DNA of 64,000 nucleotides from Straminergon stramineum. Lineage: Eukaryota; Streptophyta; Bryopsida; Hypnales; Calliergonaceae. Positions 49,211 through 64,000 of this stretch are shown in pieces. Each line of letters starts with the position of its first letter. The stretch's first letter is position 1. The DNA lies in assembly GCA_963920665.1 (NCBI GenBank), contig OY987268.1:12340501-12404500 (forward strand). The letters run 5' to 3'. Under the pieces are notes generated by a model. It saw only the letters and a list, made by a program, of their open reading frames with translations. It was not told the DNA's origin and searched no databases. The position numbers and the translations under genes are program-made.

Positions 49211-50859
49211 TTACAACTTTTTGCAAACAAATACACCCCATCGAAGACTGCCATCCTCAACCTCTTCTACACTATTTTTCAGAGATTCTTGATAGTCTTG
49301 CATGTACTTCACTGAGATGCCGGCCTCTTTTAGCTTCTGCCCATTCACCTCGATGCTTCTAGCCATGCGGATGAAATTCTCGGACATGTAACTCGACAAG
49401 TCGTGATAGACTAGGACCTAGCAAATCAAGTAATCACAATCAGTTGATCCGGCGGGGTGTCCAACGAGCTTCTTGGATACATATGTAATCCATGTATGGG
49501 TGCTTTAGTGATCTTAAACAATTAACTTGCTTCTCTTGATATCAATAATAATCATAGATAGATAGAAACACCAGTCCTTGTGAGGACAGTGTGAATAGTG
49601 TATTTTCACAGTAATAATCATTACTAGCTATATACAATTCATATTGATTTGTATTTGAAACATATGTATTAACGTAGAGTTTTCAAACTAATTACTGAAT
49701 ACTTAGGGCCACTTTATATTGTCGTGGAGAAGTGCATTAGTTGATCAAGAAATTTTTGCCCAAGACATGATTATTTGTGGCAATAGGTGGACTTGGAGTT
49801 CTTGAGAGGCCAAAATTCTTGTCTGAGGGTTTGAGATGGGACAAGAAACTTGACCTCCGGAGAACTCCTCTTCCGAAAAGTGTTGCCACATTGGTGGCCA
49901 TGTCATTTTTTCATTCATGCCTGAAATTCTTCACCGACCAAGTCTTAGCAAGAGTGTAAACCCACTGCAACAATTAACCAAATACCCTCCAGTCATGTTG
50001 CTCCATTTCCCTACAATTCTTGACTGCTACACTTCTCCAACATAGTGTAAAGCGACCCTTTCAAAGAAGATCATTATGAGGGAGATCATTAATTACAGTG
50101 TATGTCACGTGTTAGTATTTATTTTTGTATTTAAATGTATCCACGGACGGCCACTAGACTGAATGAAGTACTCTAAAATAGTAAAGGTCTGAAGCGAATG
50201 CATTGATTGCTGACCTCGAATTGTGCTTGCTGTAGTAGAGTGGAGTACATTCCCGGAGATGTCAATTCGGTCGCGTGATTACGCTGCAGGAATGACCGCA
50301 CTTTCAGTTGTGAGCGATTGTCTGCAACCATAATATCCGAAAACACCAAGATCGCCCCTCGCTTTAGCACCTTATAGGCCTCCTGCAAAATCTGACCCTT
50401 CTCTTCGTTGTGAAGGAAAGCATCTTGAGACCAGACCACATCAAAGGTCTCCGCCCAGTCACTTGGGAGTTCCCGCATGTCGCCTTTCAAGACAGCGACC
50501 TTTCCATCTAGTCCAAGCCGCGCAACTTGCTTGCGGTTGGTCTCATTCTGCGTCTCGCACAAATTGAGACACACAGCGTGACAACCGCTGCTTGCGACGA
50601 CTTGGTGCATGGGTCCCCCAAGACCAGCTCCGAGGTCCAGAATTCGTGTATGGGGAGTGAGAGTCACCCCTCCGACTGTCTGAAGAAGACGAACCATCAG
50701 ATCAACAGTTGCATGTGTGGCGTCCTTGGCGGACTCAGTCGACCCTGGCTGAAACAACCCATAGTGCACATGCAATCCTCCATCGCCGTGCACTGTGCTA
50801 TCAAAGACGACTGCACTACTTGAGTCGTAGAGCTGAGACAGGTCCTGGATGGACGTCAT
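49211..50859 (-). CDS. SAM-dependent methyltransferase, sarcosine/dimethylglycine N-methyltransferase type, copy 2
   Basis: Exon 1 is 50859-50215 and exon 2 is 49417-49211; the intron has GT-AG borders at the same position as in copy 1, and the product is 283 residues. Motif I is LDLGAGLGG; other motifs are CLNLCETQNETNR, LKGDMRELPSDW, VVWSQDAFLHN and LVFSDI. The last exon starts VLVYHDLSSYMSENF and ends RWGVFVCKKL, two residues shorter than copy 1. In SDMT enzymes this family makes glycine betaine from sarcosine or dimethylglycine. An in-frame TAG lies eight codons upstream of the ATG, so unlike copy 1 no transit peptide is encoded and the protein is probably cytosolic. The intron holds a TIR element (49705-50059). 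The gene is inverted relative to copy 1 and lies 4.4 kb from the KamA-type gene on the same strand. Confidence 0.85.
49705..50059. mobile_element. TIR element in methyltransferase intron
   Basis: Left AGGGCCACTTTATATTGTCG pairs imperfectly with right CATAGTGTAAAGCGACCCT. Same family as 8210-8809 by ends and by some inner sequence (GGGACAAGAAACTT). It is absent from the intron of copy 1. Confidence 0.6.
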
Positions 50860-51507
50860 TCTCCTACCAGCAGCAAGCTAGACAACCACAAGCCGGCGGA
50901 GATTACGACCTATAGCAGCTGACCCCTTGTATTTCTCACTTGTGTAGAACCCAAACTAGACTTGCTCGACCATTTCATCGATTTTCACATGCATGAATTC
51001 GATTGGGTTGAAACCTCATTAATTGCTTGCTTATGCAGTTCTAATTACTTTTTACTCAAACTTGTGGTCCCCTGTGATTCTGTGAAGTCGTGGTCCCGGG
51101 TGGGGCCCTATATAATTATTTCTTAGCTTTCGATCGATAGCACTTCCGTAACTACATCTAGCTAGCTATTGATTCACTCTGTCTGTCACCAATTGGCCCC
51201 AAATTGGATAACTACAAGTACTCCGTCCTCTTTGACCGTTCGAATGGCCACCATGTCATATATATATTCGTATGAGCAAGTCGCAGAATAGTAATTACCT
51301 CTTAAAATTGAGCAACGCTAGCTCTCAGACTAATCTGGCTGGCCTCAACATATAAGTTCTGTGTCTCGGTTATGGTGATGGGTACGGAGCACCACGTACC
51401 ATCTCTAGAGTCCCTGACCGATTTGCCTGGAGATACTCACTGGAGGTACCAATCTGATGGTAATACGCTTCCTCCGGCGAGAATCACTGTTCAGCAGAAC
51501 GTTAATT
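50860..51507. other. 5' flank of methyltransferase copy 2
   Basis: Probably promoter and 5' UTR on the minus strand; a TATATA lies at about 51109-51114. No homology to the flank of copy 1 noticed. Confidence 0.4.
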
Positions 51508-51720
51508 AGAGCATGGCCAGCGGTTCTCTGAGCGAGTGTTGCCGGGAGACAATTAATGTGGATGGAAAGTGCTACGGGCCCTTCCAACTTGCAAATTGCT
51601 TCCTGGCTCCAACGCCAAAAACTGACAACATTTGGCTGCAAATAGACTTCTTCGGGGTGAGATCTCATCTTCAATTGAGCTGGCATCTCGCTCACCCCAA
51701 GATGGGAGCTCTCTCTTGAG
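51508..51720. mobile_element. MITE-family fragment with AGAGCATGGCCAGCGGTTCTC end
   Basis: Shares its end and the CTTCCAACTTGCAAATTGC region with 53970-54287. The right terminus is not clear. Confidence 0.5.
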
Positions 51721-51768
51721 CTGTCCAGGCCTGCTGGGTGGTTTACCTCGCCTTCTGAGGCGGCTTTA

Positions 51769-52475
51769 CTTTAAATTATATTAATTGGGTCTATTTCAGC
51801 TAATCCTCGGGGTTGCGGGTTCCCCGAGTTCTTCGACTGTGGGAACTCGACTGTAAGCAGTACTTCCATCGCTTGAATTGGGTCCACAAAAGTCAAAGTG
51901 AGTGATTCGAATTTTTTGTAGTGTGTGCTCTCCACTCATACCTTACCTTGTGATGAAAAGTTACAAATCCTCGATTGATGGACTCGGTACGAGTCTGGAC
52001 AACCGTATCGAGAATCTTGAGTGACTGATCGACACCATGACCTATACTACTAGCTTGTAAGTTCCACAAGTGGACAATTCGGTCCAATCGTGCACGTGGG
52101 TACGTGGTGCGACTCCATCTTCCAGTGACACAGTCAGACAGTAAATAGCTAATCAAACAGTTCGATAATATTCCTATGCTGCCATATACAGTAGAACCTC
52201 TCTAAAGTTATATTGTTTGGAATAAACCTTGGAACTCAATATTTGATTGTCTGATCCCATCCCCAAATCGAGAAAAAATCTGTGCATAAAGCGCCATTAA
52301 CGGATATTTCGTTCAAAGGGCAGTATTCCACAAACTTGGCACTTTGAGGTTCAGACCGCGCGGTCTGAAATATATATCAACCCTAGATTTCAGACCTTGC
52401 GGTGTGAAATCTACACCTATCCTGGAAAAATGGCATAAGAATACCGCCATTTTAACGAAATATCTGTTCTTAGTG
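51769..52475 (+). repeat. Dispersed repeat unit, copy C (truncated)
   Basis: Matches the first 420 bp of copies A and B, then a pogo-type MITE left end (52189) carrying the nested AACGGATATTTCG MITE (about 52300-52470). It stops right after the nested element's end; the rest of the unit is missing. Confidence 0.85.
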
Positions 52476-52674
52476 GCTATTAGGTTGTTCGTGGTTGGTT
52501 GGTTTTGAAAGCGTTAGAAGGAAAAAAAAAAGTTTGAAAAAAAATTGAAAATGCCTGTTAATGGTAATTAAATTGTGATGCTATTGTTTCCCTCGCCAAG
52601 GCTTTGTCCTCTGGTTCTATGTACCTTTTCCCTCTTTCAATGGAAATTGTCCATGTGTTTCAAGAAAAAAAAAG

Positions 52675-52885
52675 CCAAACACTCACTCACCAAATCACTT
52701 TAAATCACTGTAGTGTTGACAATTTCGTCACATCCTCCTTGTGATTGGTCCATTGCGTTTTCATGCTCACTATTCATGTTCTTGGAGCGTGTGACAGTAG
52801 GGCTGTGTAGCGTGTATGTCCAAGGGCTCTTCAAATTTAGATGACGAATCTGAGAGAATTACTTTGTTGGAGAACCAGTGGCCAT
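52675..52885 (-). mobile_element. MITE of the GGCCA(G/C)CGGTT family, inverted
   Basis: Reverse complement of 53970-54170: shares AATTTCGTCACATCCTCC, TCACTATTCATGTTCTTGGA and the end GAGAACCAGTGGCCATGCTC. One end only is clear. Confidence 0.6.
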
Positions 52886-53669
52886 GCTCTTGATATGGCA
52901 AGCATGAATTCAATTCATGTTTTCAGAGCATGATCATGTTGAAGTTGGTGGGACTTCAGCAATATCTTATCAAATTATCAAGAAGGAAGAAAAAAATTTG
53001 GAGTTTTCGCTGGGGGTTTCGGTGTTGGTACTCGGATTTGTCCACTTGTACGTAGTTACAGACTTACAGGTGGTGTCTACAGGTGAGCCTCTATTCTCAG
53101 GACGGATACCCATCTGCTGAGGTCCTTCTTTTTTCAGATTCCATCGACCGGTACTCTACGGTATAGTATGGCATGGTATGCATAGAATGGTATGGCCCCA
53201 GGCTTCGAAACTGCAATATCAGGATGATCACTCATTTCCGACCACTTAAGCAATTCAGCCTATCTGCGGCATGGGGAAGGTTGAGGATTTTTTTTCCCAT
53301 GTAGAGAAATAGATTTCAGGAGGGTTTCATAATTTTTTACATTTTTCTCCTCAAAAAAAAATTGTGATGAATTTTTTTCGTGAATATTCTGTTTGGGACC
53401 CATTCTTGATATGTAGGCAAACCTATTTCCAACCATAGGCTAGTTACAAAACCGATGTAAGTGATCGTCGTGGCTTTCAATGTACATGTTGTGATCATTG
53501 TACGTTTTCAATGTTCAACTCTAAGACATTTTCGTTGCTTCTACTGTTCCTGCTCTACATGAGCTGTAACCTACATTGCAGCTGATAGGAAATTCAGCAG
53601 CCTAAGCTGCGAGAATGGGAGGCTGGTCGGAAATGGGTGATCTCCTTTATCTGCAGTTCATTGTGAAAT
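52886..53669. other. Intergenic, nothing recognised
   Basis: A frame at 52917-53120 has no known motif. TATGG-type short repeats occur at 53160-53200. Confidence 0.4.
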
Positions 53670-53830
53670 GCTTAGAGCATTTCCACCCATACTCCAACAA
53701 AGTGACTCAAACAAAATTATCAACTATATTTGAAGAGCCCTTCAATTTCCACTACCCCACCTTGCAGGACCTCACGAACATGAATAGCGCACATGAAAGT
53801 GAGAGGGAACCAATGAGAGGAAGGATTCTA
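53670..53830. mobile_element. MITE-family fragment
   Basis: Shares TTAGAGCATTTCCACCCATA, CCAACAAAGTGACTC and ACATGAATAGCGCACATGAA with the element at 53970-54287 in the same orientation, but is more diverged. Confidence 0.5.
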
Positions 53831-53969
53831 GGAGAATAGGGCTCTGTCGAGTCTCTTTCTTGACTCCACAGGCTCTGCAGTCAAGGTGCATTTTGCAAGG
53901 GCTCCAAGCATTTATCATGATGTACGTTTTTCAACCGTAGCAGCCGGTTGGAGTATGAGTGGGACTGCT

Positions 53970-54287
53970 CTTACAGCACGGCCACCGGTTCTCCAACCAA
54001 GTGACTCGCTCAGATTCTTCATCTAAATCCCCAGAGCCCTTCCAAGGACATACATTTGTCCCAGCGGTCACACGCTCCAAGAACATGAATAGTGAGCATG
54101 AAAACTCAATGGACCAATCACAGGTAGAATGTGACGAAATTGTCAACACTCCAGTGATTTGGTGAGTGAGTTTTTGACACTGGAGGCTCCAGAGCCCGGA
54201 AGCAATTTGCAAGGGCCCGGAGCATTTTTCATCCACATTTTCTCCCTGTAGCACTAGCTCAGGGAACCGCTGGCCACGCTCTTATGG
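53970..54287 (+). mobile_element. MITE of the GGCCA(G/C)CGGTT family, fullest copy
   Basis: Left CTTACAGCACGGCCACCGGTT and right AACCGCTGGCCACGCTCTTA form an imperfect terminal inverted repeat. About 310 bp, no coding capacity. Three relatives lie within 3 kb. Confidence 0.65.
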
Positions 54288-55176
54288 GATGAGATGCTAT
54301 TGCTACATACTACAGTGGATATCGTACAGTATTCCCGTGCAAATCAGAGTGGCGTCATCGATCTCTCAAACCGATCGGACCCTCATTCCGCAGTTCTAGG
54401 ATCATCGTCAATCTCAGTTTCAAGGTGAGGTCTACTTACTCTTCCGCATTAATTTTGGTGCACAATCGAGAGCATGTGTGCACAGGTTCGGAAATTTCTC
54501 GATTGTTGATCAATCTGAGGTCGGTTGAACTGAATAATTATGTAATCAATGGAGATAAATATATGTTGGCATGGAGATTGCATGTGTACATTAGTTGTGA
54601 AAATGTAAAGTCTAGGAGGAGCAAGTGCTTGGTACTGTTTCAAGAGTGTTTCAAGAGTGTGTATTTTGGCTTTCTGAGACGTATTCCGAGGTAGCGGAGA
54701 GCTCTCTAGATTGTGTTTTCGGCTGTGGGTTGTGGATGAGGTGCCCCTCAGAATGTCGCTAGCACTAGATCAGTACTTACAGGCCCATTGTCGCTAGTGC
54801 TAGATCGCAGTTGGGTTCAACGGGAGAATTTGTGGTGACTGCGTCTTCTCTTGCGATATAATGATTTTTGTGTTTTGAATTGTTGCGACTGGAATCTTTG
54901 TTGATGCACTTGTAGTGGTGGATGCATGCTTGTAGGCTCGTGGAGTGTGGAACACCTTTAGTGATTTCGCTCTGTTTACAAATCTGTCGCTACGGATCGG
55001 AGCTGTGTCATGCCTGTGCTTCGAGAACAATTTACAGCCTTCACTACCAAGTTTTCTTGCTATTTTCTAAGGCCTCTGTATCTGTGTGATTGAGGACTGT
55101 GCAGAAAGTCGGCTTTAAAACGTCAGAGTTTCTTCTGTCAAATCATCCTGACGTGTCATCTGGGATATATATATCC
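54288..55176. other. 5' flank of aminotransferase gene
   Basis: No gene recognised; likely promoter and 5' UTR of the gene starting at 55177. A short duplicated motif (GTCGCTAGCACTAGATC and GTCGCTAGTGCTAGATC) lies at about 54755 and 54789. Confidence 0.4.
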
Positions 55177-60134
<4,958 letters not shown>

Positions 60135-60182
60135 GCTCAAGTTAACCTAGCTGGAAAGTAACCTTCGTTGGAGTACCTCCAT

Positions 60183-60200
60183 GCAGGCAGGCAGGCAGGC
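60183..60200. repeat. GCAG tetranucleotide repeat
   Basis: Four and a half GCAG units just after the aminotransferase stop, in the likely 3' UTR. Confidence 0.85.
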
Positions 60201-60505
60201 ACGCATTGCTCACTCAGGAACATCAACTAGAATTGTAATAAATGTGCGTAACTAGACGACACAGCTTTCTCAAGTGCATGTTACTGCAAAAAAATTGTTG
60301 CCAGATATTACTTTACCAACATTACTAAAGGTATGTTGACACTTGATATTAGGGGTGATGTTTGGAATGTGAATTTAGCCCAAAAGTAGGTCTAAATTTG
60401 TTCTTAAGACCATCAGTAACAACATTTTTTAACTCCAAGTGTGAACATCCCTTTAATACCGGTGTAATTTTTGGCAATTTCCAACTTTTTGATGATATTG
60501 ACAAG

Positions 60506-60695
60506 GAAACCAATATTTCATTAAAATGGTGTCATTTTTCTGCCATTTTTCCATTCATTTTCTAGGACTGGTATAGATTTCAAACCACTTGGTCTAAAAA
60601 ACTAGGACAAGTGTACATTTCAAACCACACTATCTGAACCTACAAATGCCAAGTTTGTGAAATATTGCCATTATAATGAAATATCTGTTATAATC
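60506..60695. mobile_element. Decayed MITE related to 45789-45960
   Basis: AATATTTCATTAAAATGG at the left and CCATTATAATGAAATATCTG at the right, with TTTCAAACCACTTGGTCT and CCACACTATCTGAAC inside. Same layout as the nested MITE, more diverged. Confidence 0.6.
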
Positions 60696-61344
60696 ATTTT
60701 TTTTTAAATTTTTTTGATCAATTATATGCATCATGAACTATGGTTTTTGGACAAAAAAAATGGAATCTAAAAATGCATTATATGGCTATAATATATAAAT
60801 TGAACACGTTGCCCTATTCTATCAATATTTCAAATGCAAGGGCATTAAGATCTAACAATGGTCCATGTTGCAACCTATACTCTCTCTACATTGGCTAATG
60901 CAATCCCATGCTTTCAATTCCAAAAAAGAATTCAAATATTGTGAGAACCAACATCATTTGCATGGTTATCAAATTGTTGATATTTTGAATTCTATAAATG
61001 TCAATTTCCTTCAATTTTTGTGTACAACAATTTGAAATGATGAATACCAAAATGCCAAGGCACAAAGAGTTTTTTTGGAGTCCTAAGAAAAAATTGATGA
61101 AAGATAAAGTAATTCCAAAAATAATAAACAAAACTGAGTCTTAGACATGAGTAACTTTGAAATTAATTTTCTTCCAAATCAAAACTAATTTTTTCTTTGA
61201 ACTTCCATGGTAATGTGCAATATGTCACACACTACAAGTTCCGTGTATCCATTTTTGAACTTTGTCCATTGATGCTTCTGTTATGGTTGTTTGAATGAAA
61301 ATGTTTCAAATTTGTACTTAGTTTTGTTTGTTAGTGTAGCCTCC
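60696..61344. other. AT-rich intergenic
   Basis: Nothing recognised. Confidence 0.5.
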
Positions 61345-61625
61345 CTCTTCAGTTGCCTTACATGAAGAATAACTTTGAGACTCTATCCTAAACAAACTAC
61401 AATATTAATTTATTATCGGCTGGACCTAACATCCCCACTCCAACCTAACCCAACTGTGTTGTACAATGTGAATGCAATTCTAGATAGGATTTGGAAATTG
61501 GGATTTAGAAACCAAAGTCAATGCTATAGTCTCTATCCAGAAGACATCATTCTATTTTTGCCTCCATCTCCACCATATAATTTATCCAAATCCATTTACT
61601 TTTTTGACAATTTCAATGCATTAAT

Positions 61626-61848
61626 CACTACAAGAGAAAGGGGTGTTTAAAGTGAGTTTTTAAGTATAGTCCAAAACAAAAGATTATAAGTAATAACCTT
61701 TACGGAGATTTTTAGTAAAAATTTACTAAAAATACATGTGTTTCTAATAAAATTTTACTAAAAATCTCCTCAAAAGACATTACTTATAATCTTATGTCTA
61801 AGACTATACTTAAAAACTCACTTTGAACACCCCTTTCTCTTGTAGTGA
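61626..61848. mobile_element. CACTA-type foldback MITE, 223 bp
   Basis: Starts CACTACAAGAGAAAGGGGTG and ends with its reverse complement; inverted repeats run about 46 bp with one mismatch, and the middle also pairs. Flanked by AAT (61623-61625 and 61849-61851). Copy 1 of the duplication has the empty site GCATTAATTCC with a single AAT, proving the insertion. Confidence 0.95.
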
Positions 61849-62226
61849 ATTCCAACTTAGATAATATATTAATCCTTGATTGGTGGATACTCAAGTGCTA
61901 ATAGATACATGAAATGGTGGTTATAGGATTAGGATAGGACATTCATGACTTTAGTTTATTGACAATTTTGTAATTTCAGGGGAAATTATTTAAGAAATTC
62001 ATAAAAATTACAAATTTAATAGGAAATAGGAAACATGAACATGTGCACACCGCTAAAAAATATGCACTCCTCTTGGAGTTGGTCTCAATATACTCAGATT
62101 ACAAATCAAGGTGGTAATAGGCTTGTCAACCTTGTGTCTACTTCAACCAAACCCTAGCCATGATGTGCAGTGTTTGTGAAGTGTGAATGCTGTTGTGGAT
62201 AGGATTTGGAAAATTGGATTCATTAA

Positions 62227-63186
62227 CCCCAAAGTGTCACGGAGGACAAAAAGTGTCCTCACACAATTTTAAGTCTACTATAACTTCTCCATCCAAGGTT
62301 CAAATCCAATGAAACTTATTGGGAAAGTTGCACTTATTTTTCTAGTTTATGTGGTTAAATTTTCAGATCAATCAAAGATGTATTGCTTCTTTAGTAGCCA
62401 ATCAAAGAGCACAGCTTTGCAAAAGTTCACAAAATTGCATTTTAGGGCTACAACTTCAGGGACTTGTATCTTCTTCATTAATGATTTGTTTTCAATGAAA
62501 TTTGTTGGGTTTTGTTTTTCTTGAAGTCTAGTTATTGTGGTAAAATTTTCATGTCAATCCAAGTTGTTTTGAATGTTTGGGAGCAATTCGAAGTCCTAAA
62601 CCCTATCATTTTTGGAGTACAGTGAACTTTGGTGGCTTATATCGTCTTCGTACAAAGTCCTTTTTCAATAAAACTTATTGGGAAAGTTGTGCCTACAAGT
62701 CTGGTTTGTGTGGCTAAAATTTCATGTCAATCCAAGAAGTATTGAGTGAATGAGAAGCATTCTAGTAGAGAGAGGTTCAGCCGTAGATGTGTTTTTTGCA
62801 GTTTTTCGGACTATTTTTTGACATTTCAAAGCCGTTTTCTAGACACCATGACTCAATTTCATGAATTTTTTTTTCCACCGATGTGTTTGTATACTAGTTT
62901 TGAATCACTTTGTAGTGTAAATTTTTTTCATTTCAGTAGGTTTAGAAATCAAATTTCACCTCCAAATGTGTTTTGGGAAAAATTTCAGCATTCATTTTCA
63001 ACACTTAATCATTATGATCTCGCAATCTATGCAGCCAATTGACTTCAAGTTTTGTGCATGTCATCTAAAACATGTTTACTACAAGATTGTATGGTTGAGA
63101 TTTGTATAACTTGAAGAAATTTAGGTCTATATAGCTTCAAAAGCAATGATGTTTTTGGACCCCGGATATCTCATGTCACTTTGGGG
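62227..63186. mobile_element. piggyBac-like non-autonomous element, copy 4
   Basis: TTAA at 62223-62226 and 63187-63190. Termini CCCCAAAGTGTCA and TGTCACTTTGGGG, inverted with one mismatch. Copy 1 of the duplication lacks the 960-bp insert and has a 4-base site in the same place, though it reads GAAA there. Inside, the phrase AAA(C/T)TTATTGGGAAAGTTG occurs twice. No transposase frame. Confidence 0.75.
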
Positions 63187-63498
63187 TTAAGCTCGGAGAG
63201 TCTGTGCCGTAAGTTAGTCTCTGGACAGAGACAACAAATGCCGTTCCAAGTGCAAAACACGGATACTGCGAAGACTGGAGCCTTGATTGCGAAGCGCAGG
63301 ATAAATGCAGAAAAAAGTCTGTGTTGACAGAGACAAAACGAAGGAGCTACAACTATAATTACAAAGTATACTGCGAAGACTGCGAACCCTGATTGCAAAG
63401 CACAGGACAAATGCAGGAAAAAAGAAGCCTTTTACTTACAGAAACGAAACAATGCCGTTCCAAATGAAGCTATGATACACCAATGCCGCTTCCCCTTC

Positions 63499-64000
63499 TC
63501 ACATAGACGGCGAGCCGAAGCACAAATCACTCGGCAGGGGACCCGGAATGAAGCCGAAATCCAGATACTGCAACCCGAACACTACCAGAATAGCGAGAAG
63601 ACTAAGGTAAGACAGCCCTTCCACTGCGCCCAGCAACCCCGACGGTCCCGACGGAAGCCCGGAGCCCGTCTTCACTTTCGTGTAAGTCGACCAGGCGATG
63701 GTGGCCGCCACGACCAGGTAGCTCACGCCCTCCACGGCCCCGATGACGCCTCCTGGACCTGGGGGTAACCCACATCCGGTGGTTTTCAGCGTGTAGAGAG
63801 ACCAGGCGACCACGGGGTTGGCGATGAAGCCTGCAGCTATGGTGGCCACGCCTGCTGTGCCGATCTCGGAGGTTTCCGAGGTTTGTTGAGACACCACGCG
63901 AAGGGAGGAAACGCGGGAGGAAACTCTAGGCTGACACTTTCGGGGTGAAACCCTAGCGAGAGAGAGCGGGGGGAAGAAATGGGAGTGGCGGATAGGAGAG
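63499..64000 (-). CDS. Small plastid membrane protein with internal repeat, copy 2, N-terminus cut by window
   Basis: The frame is open from the stop at 63499 to the window end and aligns residue for residue with copy 1 (20837-21394) from about its position 19 (SPIRHS..). Differences are few: for example a Ser-Leu to Cys-Gln change in the transit region and Val to Leu near the C-terminus (PGPLPSD). Hydrophobic segments and both GLPxGPxG repeats are intact, so this copy looks functional. Its start lies right of the window. Confidence 0.85.
   Translation of the reverse strand, partial: SPIRHSHFFPPLSLARVSPRKCQPRVSSRVSSLRVVSQQTSETSEIGTAGVATIAAGFIANPVVAWSLYTLKTTGCGLPPGPGGVIGAVEGVSYLVVAATIAWSTYTKVKTGSGLPSGPSGLLGAVEGLSYLSLLAILVVFGLQYLDFGFIPGPLPSDLCFGSPSM

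Larger units (their letters stand above)
61345..64000. repeat. Segmental duplication, copy 2, runs off the window
   Basis: Same orientation as 19930-21420. It contains two insertions missing from copy 1: a CACTA MITE (61626-61848) and a piggyBac-like element (62227-63186). The membrane protein gene at the right end is nearly identical to copy 1. Confidence 0.85.

Noticed and set aside
50527..50915. Plus-strand frames over methyltransferase copy 2
   Set aside because: Antisense shadows of the real minus-strand exon; no family resemblance.

Overview
This window reads as nuclear DNA of a green plant (streptophyte). The evidence is GT-AG spliced genes with plant-type products, several with plastid-type N-termini, set in AT-rich non-coding DNA full of small transposons with plant-type termini (Stowaway, pogo/Emigrant, CACTA, hAT). 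Two genes, a KamA-type radical-SAM aminomutase and a sarcosine/dimethylglycine-type methyltransferase, are not standard seed-plant genes, so a bryophyte, lycophyte or streptophyte alga fits better than an angiosperm. This is inference; no marker fixes the species.

Layout. 0-1.6 kb: 5' part of an AT-rich LETM1-like gene (-), cut by the window edge. 4.2-5.6 kb: intronless LPA3/DUF1995 gene (-). 5.6-9.8 kb: two related piggyBac-like non-autonomous elements and another inverted-repeat element. 10.2-15.8 kb: a complete 14-exon FGGY carbohydrate kinase (+). 16.4-19.0 kb: an unrecognised AT-rich two-exon gene (-). 20.8-21.4 kb: a small plastid membrane protein gene (-), present again at 63.5-64.0 kb in a segmental duplication. 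22.1-24.7 kb: a pseudogene of the C-terminal part of DNA polymerase epsilon catalytic subunit. 26.5-28.0 kb: exons of an S9 peptidase-like gene, broken off at a dispersed repeat. 31.0-32.9 kb and 49.2-50.9 kb: two methyltransferase genes in opposite orientation. 43.3-44.8 kb: the KamA-family gene (-). 55.2-60.1 kb: a complete eight-exon plastid acetylornithine aminotransferase (+). The rest is repeats; a dispersed unit of about 2.1 kb occurs next to the methyltransferase and KamA genes.

How genes may work together. LPA3 and the small membrane protein belong to the chloroplast. The aminotransferase makes N-acetylornithine from glutamate-derived precursors. The KamA-type enzyme should make a beta-amino acid, and the methyltransferases resemble enzymes of glycine betaine synthesis from glycine. 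All three could feed compatible-solute or amino-acid metabolism, but physical nearness is the only link visible here. Several transposon insertions can be read precisely because an unfilled duplicate of the site lies in the same window.
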